From: Lachnoclostridium sp. UBA903
GTDB lineage: Bacteria > Bacillota > Clostridia > Lachnospirales > Lachnospiraceae
Assembly (NCBI GenBank): GCA_002294045.1
Contig: DBEP01000074.1
Location: 19,052 to 83,051 of the forward strand
Reading direction: 5' to 3'
Length of the DNA: 64,000 bases
Shown here: in pieces, positions 26,096 through 34,946 of the stretch
Layout: every line of letters begins with the position of its first letter
Position numbering within the stretch: position 1 is the stretch's first letter
Program-made: the position numbers and the translations under genes
Notes under the pieces: generated by a model
The model's input: the letters and a program-made list of their open reading frames with translations, nothing else
The model's database searches: none
Told to the model about the DNA's origin: nothing

Positions 26096-27760
26096 ATGCC
26101 AAAGTATTCAATTGGTGTTGATTTCGGCACATTATCCGGGCGTGCATTGCTGGTTAATGTGGAAACTGGGGAAGAATTAGGGGATGCAACATTGGAATAT
26201 CCTCATGGAGTAATGGATGAGGCTTTACCTGACGGTAAAAAACTTGCGCCCGACTGGGCACTGCAGCATCCTTCGGATTATCTGGAAGTGTTTGCAGCTA
26301 CGATACCTGCCGTGTTAAAGGAATCCGGAGTTTCACCGGAGGATGTCATCGGAATCGGCATTGATTTTACTGCGTGTACCATTCTTCCGGTAAAAGCAGA
26401 CGGCACCCCCCTTTGTTTGCTGGATAAATATAAAGGGGAGCCTCACGCGTATATCAAATTATGGAAGCACCATGCGGCACAGGATAAAGCCAATAGATTA
26501 AACCAGATTGCGGCTGAAATGAACCAGGATTGGTTAGCCAGATACGGCGGTAAAATATCCTCCGAATGGATGTTTCCGAAGATTTGGCAGATTCTGGACG
26601 AATCTCCCCATATCTATGAAGCGGCGGATTTCTTTATGGAAGCGGCGGATTGGGTAATCTGGCAGTTAACCGGCGTACAGACAAGAAATTCCTGTACGGC
26701 AGGCTACAAAGCAATGTGGCATAAACAAAACGGCTACCCTTCCAAGGCTTTCTTTAAAGCACTGGACCCCGGACTGGAAAACGTAATCGAAGATAAATTA
26801 AACTGCCCTATCACGCCTCTTGGTTCAAAAGCAGGCGAGATTACGGAAAAGTCTTCTAAGCTTACCGGGTTAAAAGCCGGCACCGCAGTTGCCGTTGCCA
26901 ATGTGGACGCTCATGTTACCGTTCCGGCCGTTAAAATTGACGGTCCCGGCAAAATGCTTGCCATTATGGGAACTTCGACCTGCCACATGTTATTAAGCAA
27001 CGAAGAGCATACGGTACCCGGTATGTGCGGTGTTGTAGAAGACGGTATTTGCCCGGGCTTCTTTGGTTATGAAGCAGGCCAGTCCTGCGTGGGGGACCAT
27101 TTTGCCTGGTTTGTGGAAAACTGTGTCAGCGCCGAATACTACGAAGCAGCCAACGCGGAAGGACTTAATATACATCAATATTTAACTAAAAAAGCGGAAC
27201 AGCTTAAGGTTGGACAGAGCGGATTAATTGCCTTGGACTGGTGGAACGGCAACCGTTCCGTACTGGTGGATGTGGATTTGACCGGTATGATTTTAGGCAT
27301 GACTCTTCAGACAAAACCGGAAGAAATCTACCGCGCTCTAATTGAAGCCACCGCTTACGGAACCAGAAAAATTATTGAAACTTTCCGTGCAAATGGGGTA
27401 CCGGTAGACGAATTTTATGCTTCCGGGGGAATTTCCCTGAAAAATCCTATGGCTATGCAGATTTATGCGGACATTATTAAGCTTCCCATTAAAATCGGAG
27501 GTACCACTCAGGGTCCCGCACTTGGCAGTGCAATTTTTGGCGCGGTAGCCGCCGGTTCCGGAAAAGGAGGATACGATAATGTATTTAAAGCCGGCAGCGT
27601 AATGGGTAAATTACGCGACACGGTATACACGCCAATTCCTGAAAATACAAAAACCTATGATTTACTGTATTCCGAATATTCCAGGCTTCATGATTATTTC
27701 GGCCATGGGGAAAATAATGTGATGAAGCGGCTTAAGGAAATAAAGAAACAGCAAATATAG
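26096..27760 (+). CDS. araB: Ribulokinase AraB
   Basis: 554 residues of the FGGY sugar-kinase family. It starts YSIGVDFGTLSGRALLV (phosphate-1 loop) and contains GIGIDFTACTILP, AADWVIWQLTG, IMGTSTCHML and the C-terminal ASGGISLKNPMAMQIYADI. It phosphorylates L-ribulose to L-ribulose 5-phosphate. The family-wide length of about 560 and the GTLSGR loop separate it from xylulokinase. AGGAGG lies nine bases before the ATG. It is followed by araA after about 130 bases and is probably on the same transcript. Confidence 0.96.
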   Translation: MPKYSIGVDFGTLSGRALLVNVETGEELGDATLEYPHGVMDEALPDGKKLAPDWALQHPSDYLEVFAATIPAVLKESGVSPEDVIGIGIDFTACTILPVKADGTPLCLLDKYKGEPHAYIKLWKHHAAQDKANRLNQIAAEMNQDWLARYGGKISSEWMFPKIWQILDESPHIYEAADFFMEAADWVIWQLTGVQTRNSCTAGYKAMWHKQNGYPSKAFFKALDPGLENVIEDKLNCPITPLGSKAGEITEKSSKLTGLKAGTAVAVANVDAHVTVPAVKIDGPGKMLAIMGTSTCHMLLSNEEHTVPGMCGVVEDGICPGFFGYEAGQSCVGDHFAWFVENCVSAEYYEAANAEGLNIHQYLTKKAEQLKVGQSGLIALDWWNGNRSVLVDVDLTGMILGMTLQTKPEEIYRALIEATAYGTRKIIETFRANGVPVDEFYASGGISLKNPMAMQIYADIIKLPIKIGGTTQGPALGSAIFGAVAAGSGKGGYDNVFKAGSVMGKLRDTVYTPIPENTKTYDLLYSEYSRLHDYFGHGENNVMKRLKEIKKQQI

Positions 27761-27893
27761 CAATTTATCCGTCCCGAATCATTCAAAGAAAATACAAGTC
27801 CGTCTGGCAAAGACATACTATAAATGAAATTTAATAGTATTTAAATAAGCTATTATAACATACTGCTGTAAACAAAATAAGGAGGATTGTCAC

Positions 27894-29372
27894 ATGTCAT
27901 CAATGAAACGTTATGAATTCTGGTTTATAACAGGTTCTCAGCACCTATACGGGCCGGAAACCTTAAAGGCCGTGGCCGAGCATTCACAGATTATTGCGAA
28001 GGGATTAAACGAGTCCGGCGTTATTCCCTGTTCCGTAATCTTTAAACCGATTGTAACCACACCGGATGAAATTACCAAAATAATCAAAGAAGCCAATTAT
28101 GATGAAAAATGTGCGGGTATTATAACCTGGATGCATACTTTCTCACCTTCTAAAATGTGGATAAACGGATTATCCGTTTTAGAAAAGCCTTACTGCCATT
28201 TCCATACTCAATTTAACCGTACCATTCCCAATGAGGGCATTGACATGGATTTCATGAATTTAAACCAGTCAGCCCACGGCGACAGGGAACATGGGTTTAT
28301 CGGAACCAGAATGCGCATACCCCGCAAGGTTGTGGTTGGTTACTGGGAAGATGAAGATGTTCAGGAAAAAATCGGGAACTGGATGAGGTCCGCTGTAGGC
28401 GTACTGGTAAGCAGAAATTTAAAAGTAATGCGCTTTGGTGATAATATGCGCCAGGTAGCCGTTACCGAAGGAGATAAGGTAGCGGCCCAGATAAAGCTGG
28501 GCTGGCAGGTTAACACTACTGCCGTCGGAGATTTGGTAAAGGAAATCAATGCCGTTGCCGAAGAACAGGTAGATTCCTTATTAAAGGAATATGAAGAAAA
28601 TTATCAGATGGCTACCGACAATATAGCCGCTATACGATATCAGGCCAAAACTGAGCTTGCTATAAAGAAAATGCTTGAAGAAGCCGGCTGCGGTGCTTAT
28701 ACCAATACTTTTGAAGACCTGCACGGTATGGAACAGCTTCCTGGCCTTGCCAGCCAAAGATTGATGGAAGCCGGTTATGGTTACGGAGGCGAAGGGGACT
28801 GGAAGGTTTCCGCTATGACCCATATTATGAAGCAGATGGCGGAAGGCTTAGAAGGCGGTACCGCCTTTATGGAAGATTATACCTATGATTTGACAAAGGG
28901 TAACGAATTATCCTTAGGCGCCCACATGCTGGAAGTATGCCCGACCCTGGCAGCCGATAAGCCAAGGATAGAAGTCCATCCGCTCGGTATCGGAGGCAAA
29001 GCGGACCCTGCCCGCCTTGTGTTTGAAGGACATCCGGGCAAAGCAATTGTGGCATCCCTGGTTGATATGGGCGGACGATTCCGATTAATCGTACAGGATG
29101 TTGAAGCGGTGAAACCCATTTACGATATGCCGAATCTTCCTGTTGCCCGGGTAATGTGGAAAGCAAAGCCGGACCTTAAGACAGGGGCGGAATGCTGGAT
29201 TTTGGCAGGCGGCGCACACCATACGGTATTTTCCTATTCCCTGACTGCAGAACATATGCAGGATTTTGCGGAAATGATGGATATCGAATATATCCATATC
29301 GGTAAAGACACTACGATAGAAGGATTAAAGCAATTGTTATTCCTGCAGGACATTTCCTGGAAATTAAAATAA
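27894..29372 (+). CDS. araA: L-arabinose isomerase AraA
   Basis: 492 residues. It starts YEFWFITGSQHLYG, the standard AraA N-terminus, and includes ITWMHTFSPSKMWI, HTQFNRTIP, LGAHMLEVCP and a C-terminal GGAHHTVFS with metal-binding histidines. It converts L-arabinose to L-ribulose with Mn2+. GGAGG sits 8-9 bases before the ATG. The gap to araD is 17 bases. Confidence 0.97.
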   Translation: MSSMKRYEFWFITGSQHLYGPETLKAVAEHSQIIAKGLNESGVIPCSVIFKPIVTTPDEITKIIKEANYDEKCAGIITWMHTFSPSKMWINGLSVLEKPYCHFHTQFNRTIPNEGIDMDFMNLNQSAHGDREHGFIGTRMRIPRKVVVGYWEDEDVQEKIGNWMRSAVGVLVSRNLKVMRFGDNMRQVAVTEGDKVAAQIKLGWQVNTTAVGDLVKEINAVAEEQVDSLLKEYEENYQMATDNIAAIRYQAKTELAIKKMLEEAGCGAYTNTFEDLHGMEQLPGLASQRLMEAGYGYGGEGDWKVSAMTHIMKQMAEGLEGGTAFMEDYTYDLTKGNELSLGAHMLEVCPTLAADKPRIEVHPLGIGGKADPARLVFEGHPGKAIVASLVDMGGRFRLIVQDVEAVKPIYDMPNLPVARVMWKAKPDLKTGAECWILAGGAHHTVFSYSLTAEHMQDFAEMMDIEYIHIGKDTTIEGLKQLLFLQDISWKLK

Positions 29373-29389
29373 GGAAAGGACGTATTCCC

Positions 29390-30103
29390 ATGTTAGAAGA
29401 CTTAAAGAAACAAGTATATGAAGCAAATATGCTGCTGCCCAAATATGGCCTGGTCACCTTTACCTGGGGCAATGTATCCGGAATTGACAGAACATCCGGC
29501 TATATGGTAATAAAGCCCTCCGGTGTGGAATACGATGCCATGAAAGCAGAAGATATGGTTATCGTAGATTTAAACGGCAACCGTATAGAGGGAAACCTGA
29601 ATCCTTCCTCCGATACGGCGACGCATATTGAATTATACAAAGCTTTTCCTGGTGTTGGAGGCATCGTACATACCCATTCCAGGTGGGCGACCACATTTGC
29701 CCAGGCAGGAAGAGGAATTCCTGCCCTGGGTACGACCCATGCAGATTATTTTTACGGTGAGGTTCCCTGTACACGTAAAATGACGCCTGACGAAATCTCT
29801 TCCTCTTATGAAAAAGAAACCGGTACCGTTATTATAGAACGCTTTATAAAGGGCAATATTCAACCGGAAGACGTACCCGGAGTCGTTGTATACAGCCACG
29901 GCCCATTTACCTGGGGCACCAGCCCGCATAATGCGGTTCATAACGCAGTTGTACTGGAGGAGGTAGCCTTTATGGCATGGCATAACCTGGTGCTTTCGGG
30001 AGGAAACATTCCGCCCATGCAGCAGGAACTCCTTGATAAACATTATTTACGGAAACATGGTAAAGACGCATATTATGGCCAGGCCGTCCCTCCTGCCGAC
30101 TGA
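29390..30103 (+). CDS. araD: L-ribulose-5-phosphate 4-epimerase AraD
   Basis: 237 residues of the class II aldolase fold. It shows LVTFTWGNVSGIDR, IKPSGVEYD, the zinc-binding GGIVHTHSRWATTFAQAG and VYSHGPFTWG. It makes D-xylulose 5-phosphate, feeding the pentose phosphate or phosphoketolase route. AAGGAAAGG precedes the ATG. It is the last gene of araBAD, followed by a strong terminator. Confidence 0.96.
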   Translation: MLEDLKKQVYEANMLLPKYGLVTFTWGNVSGIDRTSGYMVIKPSGVEYDAMKAEDMVIVDLNGNRIEGNLNPSSDTATHIELYKAFPGVGGIVHTHSRWATTFAQAGRGIPALGTTHADYFYGEVPCTRKMTPDEISSSYEKETGTVIIERFIKGNIQPEDVPGVVVYSHGPFTWGTSPHNAVHNAVVLEEVAFMAWHNLVLSGGNIPPMQQELLDKHYLRKHGKDAYYGQAVPPAD

Positions 30104-30138
30104 TTGGATACTGCTTATTTAACTTCGGAAACCGGACC

Positions 30139-30184
30139 GGAAAAGCAATACGGCAGGAACGGGGCTGCCTGCCGTTGGTTTTCC
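30139..30184 (+). terminator. Terminator of araBAD
   Basis: GGAAAA...ACGGCAGG pairs with CCTGCCGT...TTTTCC; the core eight-base stem (30150-30157 with 30168-30175) is perfect. It begins about 35 bases after the araD stop. Confidence 0.75.
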
Positions 30185-30347
30185 TGAACCTGCGCCTTAC
30201 CGGTCTTGCTTTCTGAAACGACTTCTATATATACTCTGCAAAAAGGAACGCTTTTCACATTTTTTGATGTTTTCAGGCGGTGTTTTATACTTTTTCTTAT
30301 TTTTCACTCTATAAATTCATAATTTTCAACTAATCTGCTATTTTTTC

Positions 30348-30376
30348 TTGATACAACCCGTGAAATAATCTATAAT
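30348..30376 (+). promoter_or_regulatory. Sigma-A-type promoter of the D,D-carboxypeptidase gene
   Basis: TTGATA (30348-30353) and a perfect TATAAT (30371-30376) are separated by 17 bases, 140 bases before the start codon. The rest of the 30104-30515 gap holds the ara terminator and AT-rich sequence with no other signal that I see. Confidence 0.65.
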
Positions 30377-30515
30377 ATATTTATTATTTTCATATACTAT
30401 CATTTAGATACCCTGTTAGATGCCTTGTTAAACTTGGACATTACTTTTTTACCATGATTAAATAATGAAATTAAAGCAAAAAATATACCATTCGGTTTTA
30501 TATAAAGGAGTTATC

Positions 30516-31970
30516 ATGAAGAAAATTATAGCTATTTTAAGCTTTGTATGCTTATTATTTGTAAATACATCCTCATCCTATGCCCAATCCATATCTAATA
30601 CCGTTACCGCCGATAAAAACAACGGTTCCGACAATTCCGAAGCGAAAGAGGCCCTCTGGCCCGATAACGAACCAAGTGTGAATTCCGATGCCGCCATTGT
30701 AATGGAAGCTTCTACGGGAGCTATTTTATATTCGAAAAATATACATGAGACTTATTATCCGGCAAGCATTACCAAAATACTGACTGCCTTGCTGGCAATA
30801 GAAAATTCTTCTTTAGGCGAGACGGTGACCTTCTCAAAAGAAGCAATTTATGATGTAGATTTGGACAGCAGCCGTATTGGTATCGACGTAGGTGAAAAGC
30901 TTTCCATGGAACAATGCCTTTATGGAATAATGCTGGAATCGGCTAATGAGGTATCCTATGCCATGGCAGAACATATATCCGGCAATGTGGAATCCTTTGC
31001 CGAACTTATGAATAAAAAAGCCAAAGAACTGGGATGTACGGATTCGAATTTCGTTAACCCTCACGGTTTACCGGATCCGGAGCATTATACTTCCGCATAT
31101 GATATGGCTTTAATAGCCAGAGCTGCAATTAACAATGAGGTTTTCAGGGAAATAACCGCTACCAGAACCTATACCATCCCTCCTACCAATGTACAAAAGG
31201 AAACGAGATATCTGGCTAATCATCATAAATTTATAAAAGGAGACATCAATTATAACGGCGCCATAGGCGGTAAAACCGGTTATACATCAAAGGCATTGTA
31301 TACTCTGGTAACTTTTGCCGAACGGGACGGTTTAACCCTTATCAGTGTTATTATGCGTTGTGACAGCATTGCAAATGAATATGCGGACACCGCCAGTTTA
31401 TTAAATTTCGGGTTTGATAATTTCTCTATTTATAATATTGCGGATATGGAGAATCCGAATACGGTGGATTCAACCCCTTTATTTACGAAATACAGTCCAT
31501 TATTCAGCGAAACGGATTCTCAGCTCAAAATCAGTTCTGACGGAAATATTGTACTTCCTAATTCTGCAGACTATAAAGATGCCGAAAAAGAAATCATATT
31601 AAAACCCTTGGATAAAATTACGGAAGGGGATAATATAATAGGTACTATGAATTATACCTATGGCGGCACCTATGTCGGTTCTTCCGATATTATATATAAT
31701 AATACGGTTTCGGATAATTTGTTGGAAGGTGCATATATACCTACTCCTACACCAAAACCAAAAACCCAGAACAGCAATGTTATGAATCTTTCCGATGAAT
31801 CCGGCAGCCTGAAACCTGTAATTATAGGTATTATTGTGGGCGGGCTTGTACTTGGTTTAGGGTTATATATCATTTTTGTGGAAATACCATATCGAAAGAG
31901 AAGAAGTTCTTATTTAGAAAAAAGAAACCGTAAAAAGCATTATCATGATAAAGATTATGTGGATTTTTAA
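30516..31970 (+). CDS. D-alanyl-D-alanine carboxypeptidase (DacA/DacF-like)
   Basis: 484 residues: a signal peptide (MKKIIAILSFVCLLFVNTSS, likely cut near SYAQ), the serine peptidase S11 domain with SxxK in YPASITKIL, SxN in SANEVS and KTG in GGKTGYTSKA, then a PBP5-type beta domain and a C-terminal membrane helix (about 440-465) followed by a very basic tail. It trims pentapeptides of peptidoglycan on the outer face. The C-terminal anchor is a true transmembrane helix with a cytosolic tail, unlike the amphipathic helix of classic DacA. The ATG at 30516 has AAAGGAG upstream; 17 extra upstream codons lack one. Confidence 0.88.
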   Translation: MKKIIAILSFVCLLFVNTSSSYAQSISNTVTADKNNGSDNSEAKEALWPDNEPSVNSDAAIVMEASTGAILYSKNIHETYYPASITKILTALLAIENSSLGETVTFSKEAIYDVDLDSSRIGIDVGEKLSMEQCLYGIMLESANEVSYAMAEHISGNVESFAELMNKKAKELGCTDSNFVNPHGLPDPEHYTSAYDMALIARAAINNEVFREITATRTYTIPPTNVQKETRYLANHHKFIKGDINYNGAIGGKTGYTSKALYTLVTFAERDGLTLISVIMRCDSIANEYADTASLLNFGFDNFSIYNIADMENPNTVDSTPLFTKYSPLFSETDSQLKISSDGNIVLPNSADYKDAEKEIILKPLDKITEGDNIIGTMNYTYGGTYVGSSDIIYNNTVSDNLLEGAYIPTPTPKPKTQNSNVMNLSDESGSLKPVIIGIIVGGLVLGLGLYIIFVEIPYRKRRSSYLEKRNRKKHYHDKDYVDF

Positions 31971-32005
31971 CGTTAGTTCTGAAAGTATACTTTCTATCTG
32001 ACAAC

Positions 32006-32043
32006 AAAAAAGACTTATGCTTCGTGATGCATAAGTCTTTTTT
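32006..32043. terminator. Bidirectional terminator
   Basis: AAAAAAGACTTATGC and GCATAAGTCTTTTTT form a perfect 15-base inverted repeat around TTCGTGAT. The flanking A and T runs let it act on both strands, for the carboxypeptidase gene and for the tRNA-Arg coming the other way. Confidence 0.9.
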
Positions 32044-32047
32044 ACAA

Positions 32048-32121
32048 TGCACCTAACTGGATTCGAACCAGCGGCCTACCGCTTAGGAGGCGGTCGCTCT
32101 ATCCTGCTGAGCTATAGATGC
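32048..32121 (-). tRNA. tRNA-Arg (CCT)
   Basis: Cloverleaf on the minus strand: acceptor GCATCTA/TAGGTGC, D arm GCTCAGCAGGATAGAGC, anticodon CCT in the loop of CCGCCTCCTAAGCGG, and T-arm TTCGAAT. The discriminator is A and CCA is not encoded. Confidence 0.95.
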
Positions 32122-32172
32122 ATTCACTGCCAAATAGCAGCAAATCTATTCTACTATTTTATTAGAAATAAG

Positions 32173-33081
32173 TCAACCTATATTCAAACAATTGTCAGAA
32201 TTAAAATCAATATATCCTTGCAGCCATATATTCCCTTTAAATCTTCTTCCGATAGCAGGTTCTCCCAATAAATCCTTCTTGTTAATGGCAACCTGAAAAA
32301 TAACATCATTACTGGAAATCATAAGATTATAAACTTCTTCCGCTGTATATTCGTTGGTAAGCACATCCATATCCACAATTGTTCCTAATACGGTGTAATT
32401 GTCGGATTCCGAACCATATGGTGTAAAAGAGGTTTCCACTATCGTATAGATATCTTCCACTTTAGCTCGTCTTGAAATCATAGCATACATATCGATATCA
32501 TCTATTGTTAAGCTGTCAATAGCCTCCTGATTTCCTTTTTTCGCTTCTGCTATTAACTGTCTGCGGTATTGTACGTCTGCACTGTTATTCTTTGCCAGCT
32601 TTTCGTCAAACTCCATAGGCAGGATGACTTTTCCGGAAATGGACAGGGCTGCCAGGTAAATAGGCATCGGCCGTTCTGTCAGGTTTTTATTCTTTCCTTC
32701 CATTAAATAATTCACAACGTTTTGTAAATAAAAAATCAATGATACGCCAAGCCTGATATCATCGCACATACCGGTGTAAGCTTCCGTATCCACCCTTTTT
32801 ATTATAGAAATTTCTTCCTTGGTACTAATATATTGACTTTTAAAAAAGGGAAAATAATGTTCCATGTAAAATTTACCTTCCGAATCAATTTCTCCTCGCA
32901 AAGTAATTCCCATTTGTTTTGAGAACTTTTTTGTAATTTCCGTAAATATTTTATTATTTGGCATATTATATATCTTTTTTTCTGTCGGCTGATCTATGAT
33001 TATGCCTAACAACCGTTCTAACTCTACCCTGTCAATAACTTCACTAAATCCTATTGCTCTTAAATAACTATGCACAATCAT
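32173..33081 (-). CDS. DUF3881 family protein
   Basis: 302 residues, recognised from memory as the DUF3881 family of Lachnospiraceae: the start MIVHSYLRAIGFSEV, the central FFKSQYISTKEEISIIKRVDTEAYTGMCDDIRLGVSLIFYLQN and the end GEPAIGRRFKGNIWLQG. It has no signal peptide, membrane segment or known catalytic motif. It is a stand-alone gene downstream of a HD-GYP gene on the same strand, separated by about 380 bases. Function unknown. Confidence 0.75.
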   Translation of the reverse strand: MIVHSYLRAIGFSEVIDRVELERLLGIIIDQPTEKKIYNMPNNKIFTEITKKFSKQMGITLRGEIDSEGKFYMEHYFPFFKSQYISTKEEISIIKRVDTEAYTGMCDDIRLGVSLIFYLQNVVNYLMEGKNKNLTERPMPIYLAALSISGKVILPMEFDEKLAKNNSADVQYRRQLIAEAKKGNQEAIDSLTIDDIDMYAMISRRAKVEDIYTIVETSFTPYGSESDNYTVLGTIVDMDVLTNEYTAEEVYNLMISSNDVIFQVAINKKDLLGEPAIGRRFKGNIWLQGYIDFNSDNCLNIG

Positions 33082-33295
33082 CCACCACCTAACTTAAAGA
33101 TTAAACCGGGTTATCTCATTATATGGAGTCCAGCTTATTTAATATATCCAATATTTTAATTATTATACAAATAATTATTTATCTATTACTTATATCATAT
33201 TTTTGCACCACTGGCAAGAAATTTGTTTTGTATAAAAAATTCGCCAAGTTTCAAGCCCAAATTAAAATAAATAAATCAATCCGGAATTTTATGTA

Positions 33296-33420
33296 GAACA
33301 AAGACTCTGGCGCTGACGCGCTGTCCTAAATGATAAATTTCCTTAGTACGTCATCTGTCTCCTTCCGGTCGGGCTTTTTGTGCAATCGGACGTAATTTCC
33401 TATTGCATAAAAAATTCTCT
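33296..33420. repeat. Intergenic repeat, family 4, copy A
   Basis: The stretch ACAAAGACTCTGGCGCTGACGCGCTGTC and the later GGACGTAATTTCCTATTGCAT recur, with changes, in the same order at 44470-44610. The two copies differ in length and middle sequence. Copy A fills most of the gap between the DUF3881 and HD-GYP genes. Confidence 0.5.
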
Positions 33421-33465
33421 CATCCTCAACAATTCCAAGGACGAAAGAATTTAACAGTCTTACTA

Positions 33466-34530
33466 TCATAACTCTATGGTATCCTCAATTAATATAGTTA
33501 ATTCTTTTCTCAAATCTTTTTCTATCCATGTTGTATATTTTTTCCCATTAGAGTCAGAAATCATATGTAATACGGGCCGTGTCGGACACTTTGCATTCTG
33601 CCTGATAACGATTCCCTTTTCACCATTATTTGTGATAACAACGGTACCGTTCGGGTAAGCCGCAACGGACTCTATAAAACAATTAACAATATCAAAATCG
33701 AATTTTACCCCTGCCTGGCTTACAATATAGTCAATAGCATGATGTACTTTCATTTTTGGGCACAAAAAGCCATATACGTATCTGTCAAAAGTATCGCACA
33801 CAGCTACTATTTTACTGCCTATCTTTATTTTATCCCCTTTTTTATGAAATGGGTATCCGGAACCGTCCAGTTTTTCATGATGACACAAAATAATATCTTT
33901 AGCAGCTAATGTTAACCAGTCTTCCCTAATGACAGAAGAGTAACCATAAATGACATGCTTCATCAGTTCCTTCTGCTCTGATTTACTGAAATCATTATAG
34001 TTTCTGTTAATATAATCAAACTGCATGAAATTATATCCTATATCATGTAAAAGACTTCCAACAGCTATCTCACGAACTTTAACTTTTGGAAGCTTCATTC
34101 TTAAAGCTAATAATACAGATAACGCACAAACATTAATGGAATGGGAATATGTACTTTCACTTTTTCTTCGAACTCCTGATATGTTAAATAAAATCTCAGG
34201 CTGGTCTATCATATCTCCGATAATCTGTTCGGCTACTTTCTGAATGTTTTCCAGTTCCCCATATCCTTGAAATGAAAATTTATCAATAATATTTTTAACA
34301 ATATCCTGACACTGTTCTTTTATTTTTTCTTCAATATTATCCTCATCTTTTATTCCCATGGATAACTCATCTTCGACATAGACATAAGATATATCTAATT
34401 CTGTTAGTCTTCTGACATATTCTTTTTTAATAACAGAACCTGCCGACATGATTACAATTCCACTGTTACTTAGAATATCTCTTGCAAGCAATTCATGTCC
34501 CTTGATAGAATCAAGTAACATTCTTCTCAT
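33466..34530 (-). CDS. HD-GYP domain protein, predicted c-di-GMP phosphodiesterase
   Basis: 354 residues. An N-terminal domain (about 1-110) without clear relatives precedes an HD-GYP domain (about 125-310) carrying the HD pair in GSLLHDIGYN, the HHEKLDGSGYP signature and the CDTFDRYV helix. HD-GYP enzymes open c-di-GMP to pGpG or GMP. No membrane segment or receiver domain is seen. The start chosen is the ATG at 34528-34530 (MRRMLLDSIKG), with CGAGGTG upstream; the frame is open 14 codons further without a ribosome site. It diverges from adhE. Confidence 0.85.
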   Translation of the reverse strand: MRRMLLDSIKGHELLARDILSNSGIVIMSAGSVIKKEYVRRLTELDISYVYVEDELSMGIKDEDNIEEKIKEQCQDIVKNIIDKFSFQGYGELENIQKVAEQIIGDMIDQPEILFNISGVRRKSESTYSHSINVCALSVLLALRMKLPKVKVREIAVGSLLHDIGYNFMQFDYINRNYNDFSKSEQKELMKHVIYGYSSVIREDWLTLAAKDIILCHHEKLDGSGYPFHKKGDKIKIGSKIVAVCDTFDRYVYGFLCPKMKVHHAIDYIVSQAGVKFDFDIVNCFIESVAAYPNGTVVITNNGEKGIVIRQNAKCPTRPVLHMISDSNGKKYTTWIEKDLRKELTILIEDTIEL

Positions 34531-34834
34531 ATGAAAACACCTCGTAATTAAACATTTGCGGATAATGAGCATGTAGTGTAATTGTAAATCTAATTTCCCG
34601 AGGCTTTATTTATCCACCTATATAATACAATATCCAATAAAGTAATTAATGTCAATCATTGATTAATTAAAAATTTATTAATATTGTTATAATTTTAACA
34701 TTTGGGAAGAATTTATCAGAAGTTTTTGTCATTTTTTTATAATCCCTATTTATAAATTGGTAATTATGTATATTTTTTTAGTCATTTACTAATATTATTT
34801 TACCATTATTTGTTGAAATATTATAGAATAAAGT

Positions 34835-34863
34835 TTGACAACTTTCGATTTCTTTGTTATATT
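34835..34863 (+). promoter_or_regulatory. adhE promoter
   Basis: Consensus TTGACA (34835-34840), a 17-base spacer and TATATT (34858-34863). It lies 84 bases before the adhE start. The rest of the 34531-34946 gap is very AT-rich with no other gene. Confidence 0.8.
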
Positions 34864-34891
34864 AAAAAGTGTAATGTAAGTTTATATAAGA

Positions 34892-34909
34892 TTGTTAATA
34901 TTTTAACAC
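34892..34909 (+). promoter_or_regulatory. Rex-like redox operator of adhE
   Basis: TTGTTAATATTTTAACAC matches the Rex consensus TTGTTAAnnnnTTAACAA at 13 of 14 fixed positions. It begins about 28 bases after the -10, placed to block early elongation. Rex is the NADH/NAD+ sensor that represses adhE in clostridia. rex itself is not in the window. Confidence 0.75.
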
Positions 34910-34946
34910 ATTTAAAACCATAAATTATATAGGAGGATTTTAAAAT

